Source: Bacteroidales bacterium
GTDB lineage: Bacteria > Bacteroidota > Bacteroidia > Bacteroidales > Marinilabiliaceae
Direction: 5' to 3'
Assembly (NCBI GenBank): GCA_015061285.1
Contig: SUWW01000013.1
Coordinates: forward strand, 62,001 to 126,000
DNA length: 64,000 nt
How positions within the stretch are numbered: the stretch's first letter is position 1; each line of letters starts with the position of its first letter. Below are positions 18,955 to 27,200 of this stretch, one piece after another. A program made the translations under genes and the position numbers. Below the pieces are notes generated by a model. It did no database searches and had not been told where the DNA came from. It saw only the letters and a program-made list of their open reading frames with translations.

Positions 18955-21273
18955 ATGAGGTACAATAAAATTTTTACTCTTTTTTCTGCACTACTGCTTT
19001 TCTCAACAGCAGTATTTGCACAAACCTACTCTGGCACAATCAGCGAAACCGTAACCCTCACCGATGGTGCAAACATCACCCTCAATAACGCCACTATCAC
19101 CAGCGGCATCGTCTGCGAGGGTTCTGCAACAATCACCCTTGTTGGCACTAACAGTGTAAGCGGTTCAACCTTTAAGGCGGGTATCGAGATTGGTGGCAGC
19201 GGTACTACGCTCACCATCAAGGGCGACGGTTCGCTGACGGCAAACGGCTATAGCCAGTCCGCAGGTATCGGTCTGAGCCGTGCGTGGGACCCTGCCAATG
19301 ATGTCATCGGTGGCGATATTGTCATCGAGGGCGGAAACATTACAGCCAACGGCGGCAGTCAGTGGGGCGCAGGCATCGGCACGGGCGTTATCTATGGAAA
19401 CGGTAGCGCAAAGACCGTAAGAATCGGCAATATCACCATCAAGGGCGGAACTGTGAAGGCAACGGGCGGCTCAGATGCCGACGGCATCGGCACGGGCTAT
19501 ACCTACAATCTCTGCACCAACGCCATCGGCACCGTGACGATTTACGACGGCATCGACCTCGTTGATGCATCAAGCATCAAGGACTTCGGCAGCGTGGTCT
19601 ATATGCACGGCGAGACAGACGTGACAGACAGCAAGGCCAACTACTTCACCATCGCAGAGGATGGTGACCGTCGCATTATTATGCAGAAGGACGATACCGA
19701 CTACAACGTTACCATTGATGCTGACATCACAGGCGGCACGGTGACGGCAGACAAGACCACCGCAAAGGCAGGAGAATTTGTTACACTCACCATTACTCCT
19801 GCGACAGGCTACGGTCTGCAATCGCTCACTGTTAAAGATGCATCGGATAATGATGTGTCCTTGTCAAACAGAAAATTTATCATGCCCAAGGGCGGCGTGA
19901 CCGTAAGTGCTACCTTTATCCAGACTACGGCGGCATTCTACCAAGGCGTGCTGACGTTAAACGGCAATGTTGTTGCAGACGAGGTAAAAGCATACGGAGC
20001 GGTGATTGACGATATTGGCGGCATTGACGAATACAGCCCTGTAACTTCTGTTGTCTGCGAGCCGGGAACGGTGCTGCCTGCCGATTGCTCTGAATTATTC
20101 TTGAATTTTTATAATACGAGTGATAATCTTACCATTGACCTGAGTAATGCCGATGTATCAGGTGTTACCAATATGTCCAAAATGTTTGGTTCATCTTGTG
20201 TTAAAACTATCTATGTCAATAGTGCGTGGAGCATGGGAAACGTGACATCGTCCGATCTGATGTTCAGTCTCTGTCCGTATTTAGTAGGCGGCGACGGAAC
20301 GATGTGGGAGGATGTCGAATATTCTTATTATGAGAGCAACGGCGGAGATTGGGAAGCCGCTGATGTCGAAGCCAGCAGCAGCACTTATGCAATTATTGAT
20401 GGAAAGGACGGAAAGGAGGGCTATCTGACACACAAAAAAGGAACGCCCGTAATCACAACTGCGCCTTCTGCCAAGACGAATCTTGTCTATAACGGAGAGG
20501 GACAGGAGCTAATAACAGCCGGAACAACGAATTTTGGCGATCTCTTAAGCTATAGCCTCGACGGAGTGAATTACAGCACAGAGATTCCGACAGCAACGGA
20601 TGCGGGAACTTATACCGTTTATTACAAGGTCGAGAATAGTGATAACTGGAATGAAGTGGATGCAAAGAATATAACGGTGTCGATTACAAAAGCTACACCA
20701 ACATTCACAGCCCCAGAAAAACAGACAATCAACTGCCAACAAACCTTGGCTAACGTAACTCTTTCTGATGGTTATCGCCTCGTGAATGCAGAACAAACCT
20801 TGGCAATTGGTGATAATACCGTAGCGCTCATCTACAACCCAGATGAGAATAATTACGAAAATGCTACGGGCAATATGACTGTGGTTGTAGAGCACAAGTC
20901 GGTGGTTACCGATGAAGCTGTTGCAGCTACTTGTACAGAAGATGGTAAGACCGAAGGTTCGCACTGCGAGGCTTGTCATACTGTAATTGTTGCACAAGAG
21001 GTAGAAGAGGCTACTGGTCACCTATTCACCAACTACGTTTACAACAACGACGCAACGAAACTCGCCGATGGCACCGAGACTGCCGTTTGCGACCATGGTT
21101 GTGGCACTACCGACACGCGTACGGCTGTAGGTACTATGCTGCCTGGCACAGTTACCACTGTAAACGAAGTTGATGCAGAAAAACAGCATGCTAAGAAATA
21201 CATAGAAAACGGCACGTTGATTATCGAAGTCAACGGCGTGAAGTACGACGTAACAGGACGCGTGGTGAAATAA
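18955..21273 (+). CDS. Mosaic secreted repeat protein with beta-helix, BspA/DUF285-like and sorting-tail modules
   Basis: The ATG at 18955 gives a 772-residue protein with a clean signal peptide (FSTAVFAQ). Residues about 25-235 are Gly-rich beta-helix-like repeats (GNITANGGSQWGAGIGTG). About 240-330 is a bacterial repeat module (GGTVTADKTTAKAGEFVTL). About 340-480 contains a DUF285/BspA-like segment (TNMSKMFG). About 500-580 is an APSAKTNLVYNGEGQELI module like those common in Firmicutes. One Cys-pair repeat follows, then the tail KKYIENGTLIIEVNGVKYD ending TGRVVK. Ten GGA glycine codons cluster between about 20290 and 20620, unlike the flanks, which suggests imported sequence. The last 200 bases almost copy the gene at 11795. 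Confidence 0.72.
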   Translation: MRYNKIFTLFSALLLFSTAVFAQTYSGTISETVTLTDGANITLNNATITSGIVCEGSATITLVGTNSVSGSTFKAGIEIGGSGTTLTIKGDGSLTANGYSQSAGIGLSRAWDPANDVIGGDIVIEGGNITANGGSQWGAGIGTGVIYGNGSAKTVRIGNITIKGGTVKATGGSDADGIGTGYTYNLCTNAIGTVTIYDGIDLVDASSIKDFGSVVYMHGETDVTDSKANYFTIAEDGDRRIIMQKDDTDYNVTIDADITGGTVTADKTTAKAGEFVTLTITPATGYGLQSLTVKDASDNDVSLSNRKFIMPKGGVTVSATFIQTTAAFYQGVLTLNGNVVADEVKAYGAVIDDIGGIDEYSPVTSVVCEPGTVLPADCSELFLNFYNTSDNLTIDLSNADVSGVTNMSKMFGSSCVKTIYVNSAWSMGNVTSSDLMFSLCPYLVGGDGTMWEDVEYSYYESNGGDWEAADVEASSSTYAIIDGKDGKEGYLTHKKGTPVITTAPSAKTNLVYNGEGQELITAGTTNFGDLLSYSLDGVNYSTEIPTATDAGTYTVYYKVENSDNWNEVDAKNITVSITKATPTFTAPEKQTINCQQTLANVTLSDGYRLVNAEQTLAIGDNTVALIYNPDENNYENATGNMTVVVEHKSVVTDEAVAATCTEDGKTEGSHCEACHTVIVAQEVEEATGHLFTNYVYNNDATKLADGTETAVCDHGCGTTDTRTAVGTMLPGTVTTVNEVDAEKQHAKKYIENGTLIIEVNGVKYDVTGRVVK

Positions 21274-21275
21274 AA

Positions 21276-21338
21276 CAATGGGGCATGCCCCATTGTCACA
21301 ATAAGTATGGCGACTACAGCAATGTGGTCGCCATTTTT
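21276..21338 (+). terminator. Palindrome-plus-terminator element, copy C
   Basis: CAATGGGGCATGCCCCATTG (21276-21295), then ATGGCGAC (21307-21314) pairing with GTCGCCAT (21327-21334), and TTTT. Confidence 0.86.
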
Positions 21339-21404
21339 AGTGTAGAGTGGAGAGGGTAAAGGGTAGTGTAGTATGTAGGGCTGTCACATCGTGGCAGCCC
21401 GTTA

Positions 21405-21428
21405 TGTAGGGACGCACCGCGTGCGTCC
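21405..21428 (+). repeat. REP-like palindrome (TGTAGGGACG family)
   Basis: TGTAG then GGACGCAC-CGC-GTGCGTCC, an 8-bp perfect stem. The 5281-5305 copy is the same in opposite orientation. Confidence 0.7.
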
Positions 21429-21438
21429 GTGCCCCATT

Positions 21439-21526
21439 GTCATTCTGAGCGAAGCGAAGAATCCCATCACTCTAAGAGATTGGCTTACGCCGAACTTACG
21501 TTCCTTCGCTTCGCTCAGGATGACAC
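21439..21526. repeat. Long inverted-repeat element, copy 1
   Basis: TGTCATTCTGAGCGAAGCGA (21439-21458) pairs with TCGCTTCGCTCAGGATGACA (21507-21526) across a loop of about 50 nt, with one mismatch. It has the form of a small hairpin-type mobile repeat; no transposase is nearby. Confidence 0.75.
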
Positions 21527-21530
21527 TCAT

Positions 21531-21590
21531 GGTGTTATGCATAGCCACGAAGTGGCGACACATCTTAGGCTGGGGTGTAAACCCCTGCCA
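21531..21590 (+). repeat. Multi-hairpin dispersed repeat, copy 3 (truncated)
   Basis: Holds GCCACGAAGTGGC and GGGGTGTAAACCCC. The left part present in copies 1 and 2 is replaced by the long inverted-repeat element. Confidence 0.75.
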
Positions 21591-21609
21591 TTATAACCAT
21601 CAAAATAGT

Positions 21610-21674
21610 GTTGTCATGTTGAGCGGAGCGAAACATCCCATCACTATAGGAGATCCTTCGCTCAGGATGACAAC
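21610..21674. repeat. Long inverted-repeat element, copy 2
   Basis: GTTGTCATGTTGAGCGGAGC at the left and CGCTCAGGATGACAAC at the right pair imperfectly. The internal ATCCCATCACT text is shared with copy 1. Confidence 0.65.
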
Positions 21675-21710
21675 CTATTTAGGACGTAGCGAAACGCTAC
21701 GCCCAACTTA

Positions 21711-21814
21711 CAAACAAAAAAATCTGCGTAAATCTGTTCAATCCGTTGAATCTGTGTTCTAACAAGGCTGCCATAATATGACAGCCCTACAACCCAACCG
21801 ACATACTACACTAC
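21711..21814 (+). repeat. Exact 104-bp direct repeat, left copy
   Basis: Begins CAAACAAAAAAATCTGCG and ends GACATACTACACTAC. By eye it is identical base for base to 22479-22582. It includes a GGCTG(C/T)CA-type hairpin (GGCTGCCATAATATGACAGCC). Confidence 0.9.
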
Positions 21815-22003
21815 ACTCTACTCTCTACCCTCTAAACAAAAATTTTGATTTCTCAACATTCTGCCTATTTTTTGTGTTCGCTAAACGTCTGATAAGCAGC
21901 TAATACAATGCTACTTATCCCAATCGTAAATAATATATCCAACCCCATGACACTGAAAATTTACATAAATACATTACGGCTAAACGCCCAACCTTCCGAT
22001 GGT

Positions 22004-22246
22004 GAAAGTTCGCCATCGGTGATGGCAAGGTTTCCATAGGTGTTGAAAGTTCGCCATCGGTGATGGGAAGGTTTCACAATGATGTTGAAAGTTCGCCATC
22101 GGTGATGGGAAGGTTTCACAATGATGTTGAAGGTTCGCCATCGGTGATGGCAAGGTTTCACAATGATGTTGAAGGTTCGCCATCGGTGATGGCAAGGTTT
22201 CACAATGATGTTGAAGGTTCGCCATCGGTGATGGCAAGGTTTCACC
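22004..22246 (+). repeat. 42-bp tandem minisatellite, six units
   Basis: CGCCATCGGTGATGG recurs at 22011, 22052, 22094, 22136, 22178 and 22220, giving one 41-bp and four 42-bp periods. Each unit reads about GTTGAAGGTTCGCCATCGGT followed by GATGGCAAGGTTTCACAATGAT. Units 4-6 are identical; units 1-3 differ at a few bases, including GGCAAGG against GGGAAGG. Each unit holds the short inverted repeat CCATC-GGT-GATGG. Confidence 0.95.
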
Positions 22247-22393
22247 ATAAGTAGGAATGTGAATTATCAGTTTTCAACAAACATTTTTAGTTAATCACAT
22301 AATAATCATGAAATTATGATAGAAAGTAATCAACTAAACACAGCGTGGTTGAGGCTTGCAACAGTAATAAGGATTGCAAATTCCCTCAGTTCA

Positions 22394-22469
22394 GGCGGAT
22401 TTATAATCCGCCGTTGCTGAGGAGCGGATTTGAAATCCGCAATTCATAAGTCGGGGATTGCAAATCCCC
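22394..22469. repeat. Cluster of three GGATT palindromes
   Basis: GGCGGATT-TAT-AATCCGCC (22394-22412), GCGGATTTGAAATCCGC (22424-22440) and GGGGATT-GCA-AATCCCC (22453-22469) lie in a row. Confidence 0.75.
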
Positions 22470-22478
22470 TCGAACGGG

Positions 22479-22582
22479 CAAACAAAAAAATCTGCGTAAA
22501 TCTGTTCAATCCGTTGAATCTGTGTTCTAACAAGGCTGCCATAATATGACAGCCCTACAACCCAACCGACATACTACACTAC
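22479..22582 (+). repeat. Exact 104-bp direct repeat, right copy
   Basis: Identical by eye to 21711-21814. The two copies flank 664 bp that contain the minisatellite and the palindrome cluster. Confidence 0.9.
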
Positions 22583-22609
22583 TCTCTACTCACTCAACTC
22601 TCCACTAAA

Positions 22610-23509
22610 TTATTTCCCACATAGTTGCGAAAGCAACATCTTGAACTCTTTGTCGGGATATATGATTTTCCTCGCAAAGATGGCTTCGCTGTTGCGGAAA
22701 TCTTCAATGTCTTCTTTGGTGAATACGTATGGATTGCCACGCTTCCAATCTACCTTACGCAAACATGAGTGCATACGATCCTGTTCAATATCGTATACAT
22801 TTTTATAGAATGGAGAATCGGCAACAATAGTCTGCAAGAATACCTCATCGGGGCTAAAAGTGTATTTGAACATACGTCGAATCTCCTGTTCGCGCTCTAA
22901 GACATGCGTAGCGAGCGCGTCGGTTATGCTAAACCACTGAGGACCTTTATATAATGTCAGTTTATAATGACGCTTTAGACCGGTAATTTGGCTAAACTTT
23001 ACAGAAAGTTTGTTGATGGCGTAGCCTCCACGGCACAATAAGGATCGATGCTCTCTGAACCACCGCGTTGCTAAAATATAGTTTTGCGACCTATACTTAA
23101 GAGCCTCTTCATGGAACTTGCCACGCGAAAAGCCAACAAACTCCTTACCTCTATGCGACTCGAAAAATTCATTGATGTATGCTTGGCTCTTTATTGGCAT
23201 ATCTGTGCCAGAAATCAGATGGTAATAGTCGAACGGACCATACTTTTTCGCCTCTTTTAGCAATCTGAATTCTGCGTAAACCTCCGAGATGTCGCCCCAT
23301 CGGACGTCGACCACGTCCGTTTTTATCAAATGAACTCTTTCGCTCTCTATGCCGCTCAGCAACGACAGGTCGTTTTTCTTATCCAAATGAATCACTATGC
23401 TACTGTTGTCGGAACGCAACATCTCTACCAAGAACTCCATCTGTTCGCGAAAAGCTTGAGCATCTCCGCAGCGTTCGAGGTGTGTCAGCACCATATATAC
23501 ATGATTCAT
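22610..23509 (-). CDS. GT14 family glycosyltransferase (core-2/I-branching type)
   Basis: The 299-residue protein has no signal peptide or membrane segment. It shows the bacterial GT14 'Branch' pattern: HVYMVLTHLERC at the N-terminus, SSIVIHLDKKND, DVRWGDIS, then FDYYHLISGTDMPIKSQ and KGPQWFSITDALATHVL, with SPDEVFLQTIV near the end. The family transfers beta-linked N-acetylglucosamine or xylose. In Bacteroidetes it commonly decorates capsule, exopolysaccharide or O-glycans. It is a lone minus-strand gene with its own promoter element (23534-23541), head-to-head with the isomerase operon, and does not look like part of the degradation loci. Acceptor and donor are unknown. Confidence 0.85.
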   Translation of the reverse strand: MNHVYMVLTHLERCGDAQAFREQMEFLVEMLRSDNSSIVIHLDKKNDLSLLSGIESERVHLIKTDVVDVRWGDISEVYAEFRLLKEAKKYGPFDYYHLISGTDMPIKSQAYINEFFESHRGKEFVGFSRGKFHEEALKYRSQNYILATRWFREHRSLLCRGGYAINKLSVKFSQITGLKRHYKLTLYKGPQWFSITDALATHVLEREQEIRRMFKYTFSPDEVFLQTIVADSPFYKNVYDIEQDRMHSCLRKVDWKRGNPYVFTKEDIEDFRNSEAIFARKIIYPDKEFKMLLSQLCGK

Positions 23510-23533
23510 GCTATCTATTTTTCAAACGGGGGG

Positions 23534-23541
23534 CAAAAATA
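23534..23541 (-). promoter_or_regulatory. Bacteroidetes -7 element for the GT14 gene
   Basis: On the minus strand TATTTTTG followed by CC matches TAnnTTTG, about 25 nt before the start codon. Confidence 0.45.
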
Positions 23542-23597
23542 CAACTATTCGCAACTGCACATCTGAAAAAATAGCTGCTTACTTTGAGATATTCTCT

Positions 23598-23605
23598 TAT
23601 ATTTG
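23598..23605 (+). promoter_or_regulatory. Bacteroidetes -7 element for the isomerase-GH127 operon
   Basis: TATATTTG matches TAnnTTTG. The start codon at 23671 would have a leader of about 60 nt. A TTTG at 23583-23586 is closer than the usual -33 spacing. Confidence 0.4.
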
Positions 23606-23670
23606 GCGTGCAAACGTTTGTATTCGTGAGAATACTATTAATAGACAACCAACATTTTACAACCAAAGTG

Positions 23671-25122
23671 ATGAAAAACAACAAGAAAAACCTGTTTGTA
23701 GCCCTTGTGCTACTGATATTTACAGGCGTCGAGGCACAGACCATAAAGGTTGGTGTATGCGACTGGATGATACTAAAACGCCAAAAACTTGGCGAGATTT
23801 CCCTTGCAAAGCAAATTGGTGCCGATGGCGTAGAGATGGATATGGGCGGTCTCGGCAGCAATACCCAATTCAAAAACAAACTCCGCGACGACGAAGCTTC
23901 CGTTGTAGCGTTCAATCGCGCTGCCGACAGTCTAAACATTGAAATTGGCGCTATGGCTATGAGTGGTTTCTACGGCCAGAGCTTTGCCACCAAAGAGACC
24001 TACAAAGAGCTCATCGAAGATTGTCTGAATACCATGGATAAGATGGGTGGCGTGAAGGTGGCATTCCTTCCGCTCGGCGGCTGTGGCAATGGCTGGACCG
24101 ACGACAAGGCTCTTCGCAAAACCATAGTTAAACGCTTGCACGAAGTGGGCGAAATGGCCAAACAACGCGGCAAAATCATAGGCATCGACACTCCTCTCGA
24201 TGCAGCAGGCAACCTCAAGTTGCTCAAAGAGATTAAGAGCGACGGCATACGCATTTTCTATAAATGGCAAACCGCGGTGGAAAACAATCGCGACATCTGC
24301 GCCGAAATAAAGAAACTTGGTGCTAAAAACATTGCAGCTTTCCACTCGTCGAGCATCGACAGCGTTTGCTTGCGCGACGACAAAGCCATCGACGCTGTGG
24401 CTATCATAAATACGCTCAAAGATCTCAAATGGAGTGGCTGGTTCTTCGTAGAGCGCAGTCGCGATGTATCGAAAGTTAAGGACGTTAGATATAACTATTC
24501 CAACAACGTGCATTACTTGAAGAGCCTCCTTGGAACGCTTGCTGCGCCTGAGGTTGCCCTCGACAGCGTTGGCCGCGATGCTCAATACGTAGCCAACATT
24601 CTCAAGCGCGCACAGAAGGTTACCGACAAACTCGGCATAACCTATCAGCCTAAAGGTCAAAATGTTCTGAATATTGTAGCCAACCGCTACTTTGAGCTTA
24701 ACGATATTTATGCCGAGCGCGACACGCTGAAGAAGAAAGACAAGAAACTTGCACAAGCCACTGCCGACTCGAAACTCTACAGAAGTCACTTTGGCTACGA
24801 TGCTAAGCTATCTATGTATCTGAAGCCTCACGAGATAGAGACCGTAAAAGATGTTATGACCTTCAATGTGCTACACGTCACCTTCGATGCACATTGCGAT
24901 ATGATACCTACGCTCACCAACGAGGAGAAAGCGCAGATTATGGCATGGCTCATCGAGGCTCGCGAACTTGCTATCGACGCCGAGAGCTCCAACAAGAAGC
25001 ACGAGGTTTTCGGCAAATACAAAGGCCGCATAAACAACTATTTGAGCGCTCGAGGCTACGACTTGGTGAAAGAGCGTGAAGCTTGGTACGAACGCATCAA
25101 AGCAAGAGGAGGTACGATATAA
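23671..25122 (+). CDS. Secreted sugar isomerase/epimerase-like TIM barrel fused to a DUF3826-like domain
   Basis: The ATG at 23671 gives a signal peptide (VALVLLIFTGVEAQ) and 483 residues; the upstream in-frame ATG at 23584 would bury it. Residues about 24-290 are an AP-endonuclease-2/xylose-isomerase-like barrel (IGADGVEMDMGG, GAMAMSGFYG, IGIDTPLDAAGNLKLLKEI, GWFFVERS). About 300-483 match what I recall of DUF3826 (VANRYFELNDIYAERD, FNVLHVTFDAHCD, YLSARGYDL). The barrel family rearranges or hydrolyses keto sugars and cyclitols; secreted versions act in the periplasm. It opens the operon with GH127, GH141-like, GH78 and the glucuronidase-like gene, so an unusual sugar from those enzymes is a plausible substrate. 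Confidence 0.7.
   Translation: MKNNKKNLFVALVLLIFTGVEAQTIKVGVCDWMILKRQKLGEISLAKQIGADGVEMDMGGLGSNTQFKNKLRDDEASVVAFNRAADSLNIEIGAMAMSGFYGQSFATKETYKELIEDCLNTMDKMGGVKVAFLPLGGCGNGWTDDKALRKTIVKRLHEVGEMAKQRGKIIGIDTPLDAAGNLKLLKEIKSDGIRIFYKWQTAVENNRDICAEIKKLGAKNIAAFHSSSIDSVCLRDDKAIDAVAIINTLKDLKWSGWFFVERSRDVSKVKDVRYNYSNNVHYLKSLLGTLAAPEVALDSVGRDAQYVANILKRAQKVTDKLGITYQPKGQNVLNIVANRYFELNDIYAERDTLKKKDKKLAQATADSKLYRSHFGYDAKLSMYLKPHEIETVKDVMTFNVLHVTFDAHCDMIPTLTNEEKAQIMAWLIEARELAIDAESSNKKHEVFGKYKGRINNYLSARGYDLVKEREAWYERIKARGGTI
25105..25112 (+). promoter_or_regulatory. Shine-Dalgarno sequence inside the 3' end of the isomerase gene
   Basis: AGAGGAGG ends 12 nt before the ATG at 25125 and overlaps the last codons of the upstream gene. 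It supports 25125 as start over the in-frame ATG at 25083. Confidence 0.5.
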
Positions 25123-25124
25123 TT

Positions 25125-27200
25125 ATGAAGCGAATCATAAGTATGGTGCTTGCACTTGCCGCAATGGCAGCGAGTGCACAAACTCAAGGCGGCATAACCA
25201 ATACTCGCCAAAGTCAACATGCCAAGATGACAGCAGCCCCAATAAATGCCGTTAAATGGACTGGCGGTTTCTGGGGCGAACGCTTTGGCGTGTTTAGCGA
25301 AACTTCGGTGCAAAGCATGTGGCAGACGTGGCAAACCGAAGAGGCTCACGGATTCGAGAATTTCCTCATTGCTTCGGGCGAGAAAGAGGGCACACACCAA
25401 GGCCCACCCTTCCACGATGGCGATATGTATAAATGGCTCGAGGCTGTCGCTTCGGTCTACGCCATCAACCACGACCCCGAACTCGATAAGATTATGGACC
25501 GATTCATTGGCTGCGTAGTTAAGAGTCAGCGTGCCGATGGATACATACATACGCCTGTAATTATTGCCGAACTGAATAAGAAATTAGCAGCCAAGACGGA
25601 AGCTAAAGACGAAACCGTCATTGGCACAGCCACTGGCACTGCCGACGAAGGTGCTTTTGGCAACCGCTTGAATTTCGAGACGTATAACCTCGGTCACCTC
25701 ATCACCGCTGGCATCATGCACAAACGCGCAACGGGCAAGACTACGCTCTTCAACTGCGCTGTGAAGGCTGCCGATTTCCTCCTCCATTTCTACGAGACAT
25801 CGTCGGCAGAGTTGGCTCGCAACGCCATCTGTCCGTCGCACTATATGGCCATTGCCGAGATGTATCGCGAGACGGGCGATAAGAAATACTTAGACCTCGC
25901 GCAACACTTCATAGATATTCGCGGCATGGTGGAGAATGGCACCGACGACAACCAAGACCGTGTGCCATTCCGCGAGCAATACACCGTGCTTGGTCATGCC
26001 GTGCGCGCTACGTATCTCTATGCTGGCGTTGCCGATTTGTATCTCGAGACGGGCGAGGAACAACTCATGAAGAACCTCACCTCCATCTGGAACGACCTTG
26101 TGACGCGTCGTATGTACATAACTGGTGGATGCGGCGCGCTCTACGATGGCACTTCGCCCGATGGCACCAACTACACGCCCGACAGCATTCAGAAAGTGCA
26201 CCAGAGCTTTGGTCGCCCATACCAGTTGCCACAATCTACGGCGCACAACGAGACTTGCGCCAACATTGGTAACATGCTCTTCAACTGGCGTATGTTCGAA
26301 GCTACCGCCGATGCTAAGTATGTAGATGTCATGGAGACGTGCTACTACAACAGCATCCTTAGCGGCATCTCGCTCGACGGCAAGCGCTATTTCTACACCA
26401 ATCCGCTCCGTCTCTCCGACGAACTACCCTACACGCTCCGTTGGCCGAAGGAACGCACGGAATATATCAGTTGTTTCTGCTGTCCGCCAAACACGCTGCG
26501 CACGCTCTGCGAAACACAAGATTACGCCTACAGCGTTGCCGAGAAGCATATCTATGTAAATATGTACGGACAAAACACCTTCAGCGCACAAGTTTCAGGC
26601 GTTGGCGATGTGGAACTTGAGCAGGCAAGCGACTACCCATGGGACGGCAATGTGGGCATAACTATAAACAAGCTCAAGGGCAAAAAGGAGTTTACGCTTA
26701 GCTTGCGCATTCCGCAGTGGTGCGAAGGTGCTACAGTGGCTGTAAATGGCGAGAGTGTAAATACTGAAAATGTTGCTGGTACGTATGTAAATATTACTCG
26801 CACGTGGCGCAAAGGCGACAAGATAGAATTCACCATGCCTATGAATGCCGAGATTGTGGAGGCCAATCCGCTTGCTGAAGAGTGTCGCGGTCAGGTGGCT
26901 GTGCGCCGCGGACCAGTGGTCTACTGCCTCGAAAGTCAGGATATTGATGGCGAAGACATCGATAATATTGCTATTGGTATAGATACCAAGTTTACGCCCG
27001 AAGAGATGACTATTGCTGGCAGCCGCGTTGTAGCATTGGCTTGCGACGCCGTTTGCCGCAGCGAGAAGAATTGGAATGGCGTTCTGTATCGCAAAGCAAC
27101 GGCCGAGAGCAACAAGAAAAAAGTTCGTTTCATTCCCTATTATGCTTGGGGCAATAGGGGCAAAGGAGAGATGACCGTATGGCTACCAAGAGCATATTAG
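25125..27200 (+). CDS. GH127 family glycosidase with variant acid/base position; aceric acid hydrolase or beta-L-arabinofuranosidase
   Basis: The signal peptide ends near residue 19 (AASAQ). The (alpha/alpha)6 barrel carries the zinc-cysteine site of GH127: Glu376 and Cys378 (HNETCAN) and Cys452-Cys453 (CFCCPPN), equivalent to E338, C340, C417 and C418 of HypBA1. HypBA1's acid/base Glu322 lies 16 residues before the zinc Glu; here that place is Gln360 (VHQSFG). Thus the mechanism or substrate may differ from classic beta-L-arabinofuranosidases. GH127 also includes an RG-II aceric acid hydrolase, whose gene in B. thetaiotaomicron neighbours a GH141; here too the next gene is GH141-like. That gene overlaps the 3' end by 22 nt, suggesting translational coupling. 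Confidence 0.9.
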   Translation: MKRIISMVLALAAMAASAQTQGGITNTRQSQHAKMTAAPINAVKWTGGFWGERFGVFSETSVQSMWQTWQTEEAHGFENFLIASGEKEGTHQGPPFHDGDMYKWLEAVASVYAINHDPELDKIMDRFIGCVVKSQRADGYIHTPVIIAELNKKLAAKTEAKDETVIGTATGTADEGAFGNRLNFETYNLGHLITAGIMHKRATGKTTLFNCAVKAADFLLHFYETSSAELARNAICPSHYMAIAEMYRETGDKKYLDLAQHFIDIRGMVENGTDDNQDRVPFREQYTVLGHAVRATYLYAGVADLYLETGEEQLMKNLTSIWNDLVTRRMYITGGCGALYDGTSPDGTNYTPDSIQKVHQSFGRPYQLPQSTAHNETCANIGNMLFNWRMFEATADAKYVDVMETCYYNSILSGISLDGKRYFYTNPLRLSDELPYTLRWPKERTEYISCFCCPPNTLRTLCETQDYAYSVAEKHIYVNMYGQNTFSAQVSGVGDVELEQASDYPWDGNVGITINKLKGKKEFTLSLRIPQWCEGATVAVNGESVNTENVAGTYVNITRTWRKGDKIEFTMPMNAEIVEANPLAEECRGQVAVRRGPVVYCLESQDIDGEDIDNIAIGIDTKFTPEEMTIAGSRVVALACDAVCRSEKNWNGVLYRKATAESNKKKVRFIPYYAWGNRGKGEMTVWLPRAY

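Larger units (their letters stand above)
21274..22609. other. Repeat-dense intergenic island of 1336 bases
   Basis: No gene is supported. In order it holds terminator copy C, a TGTAGGGCTGTC hairpin, a TGTAGGGACG palindrome, two long TGTCAT...ATGACA hairpins, a multi-hairpin repeat, a GTAGCG-AAA-CGCTAC hairpin, the first 104-bp direct repeat, a 42-bp minisatellite, two GCGGATT palindromes, a GGGGATT palindrome and the second 104-bp direct repeat. Confidence 0.7.

Noticed and set aside
22004-22246. Possible CRISPR array
   Set aside because: Units abut with no variable spacers and no cas genes are present; it is a plain tandem repeat.
21961-22254. Repetitive open frames across the minisatellite on both strands
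   Set aside because: They exist because the 42-bp unit is a multiple of three without stops. No start signal, promoter or export signal goes with them.
21274-22609. Insertion sequence in the repeat island
   Set aside because: No transposase or remnant is found; the elements are small palindromes only.
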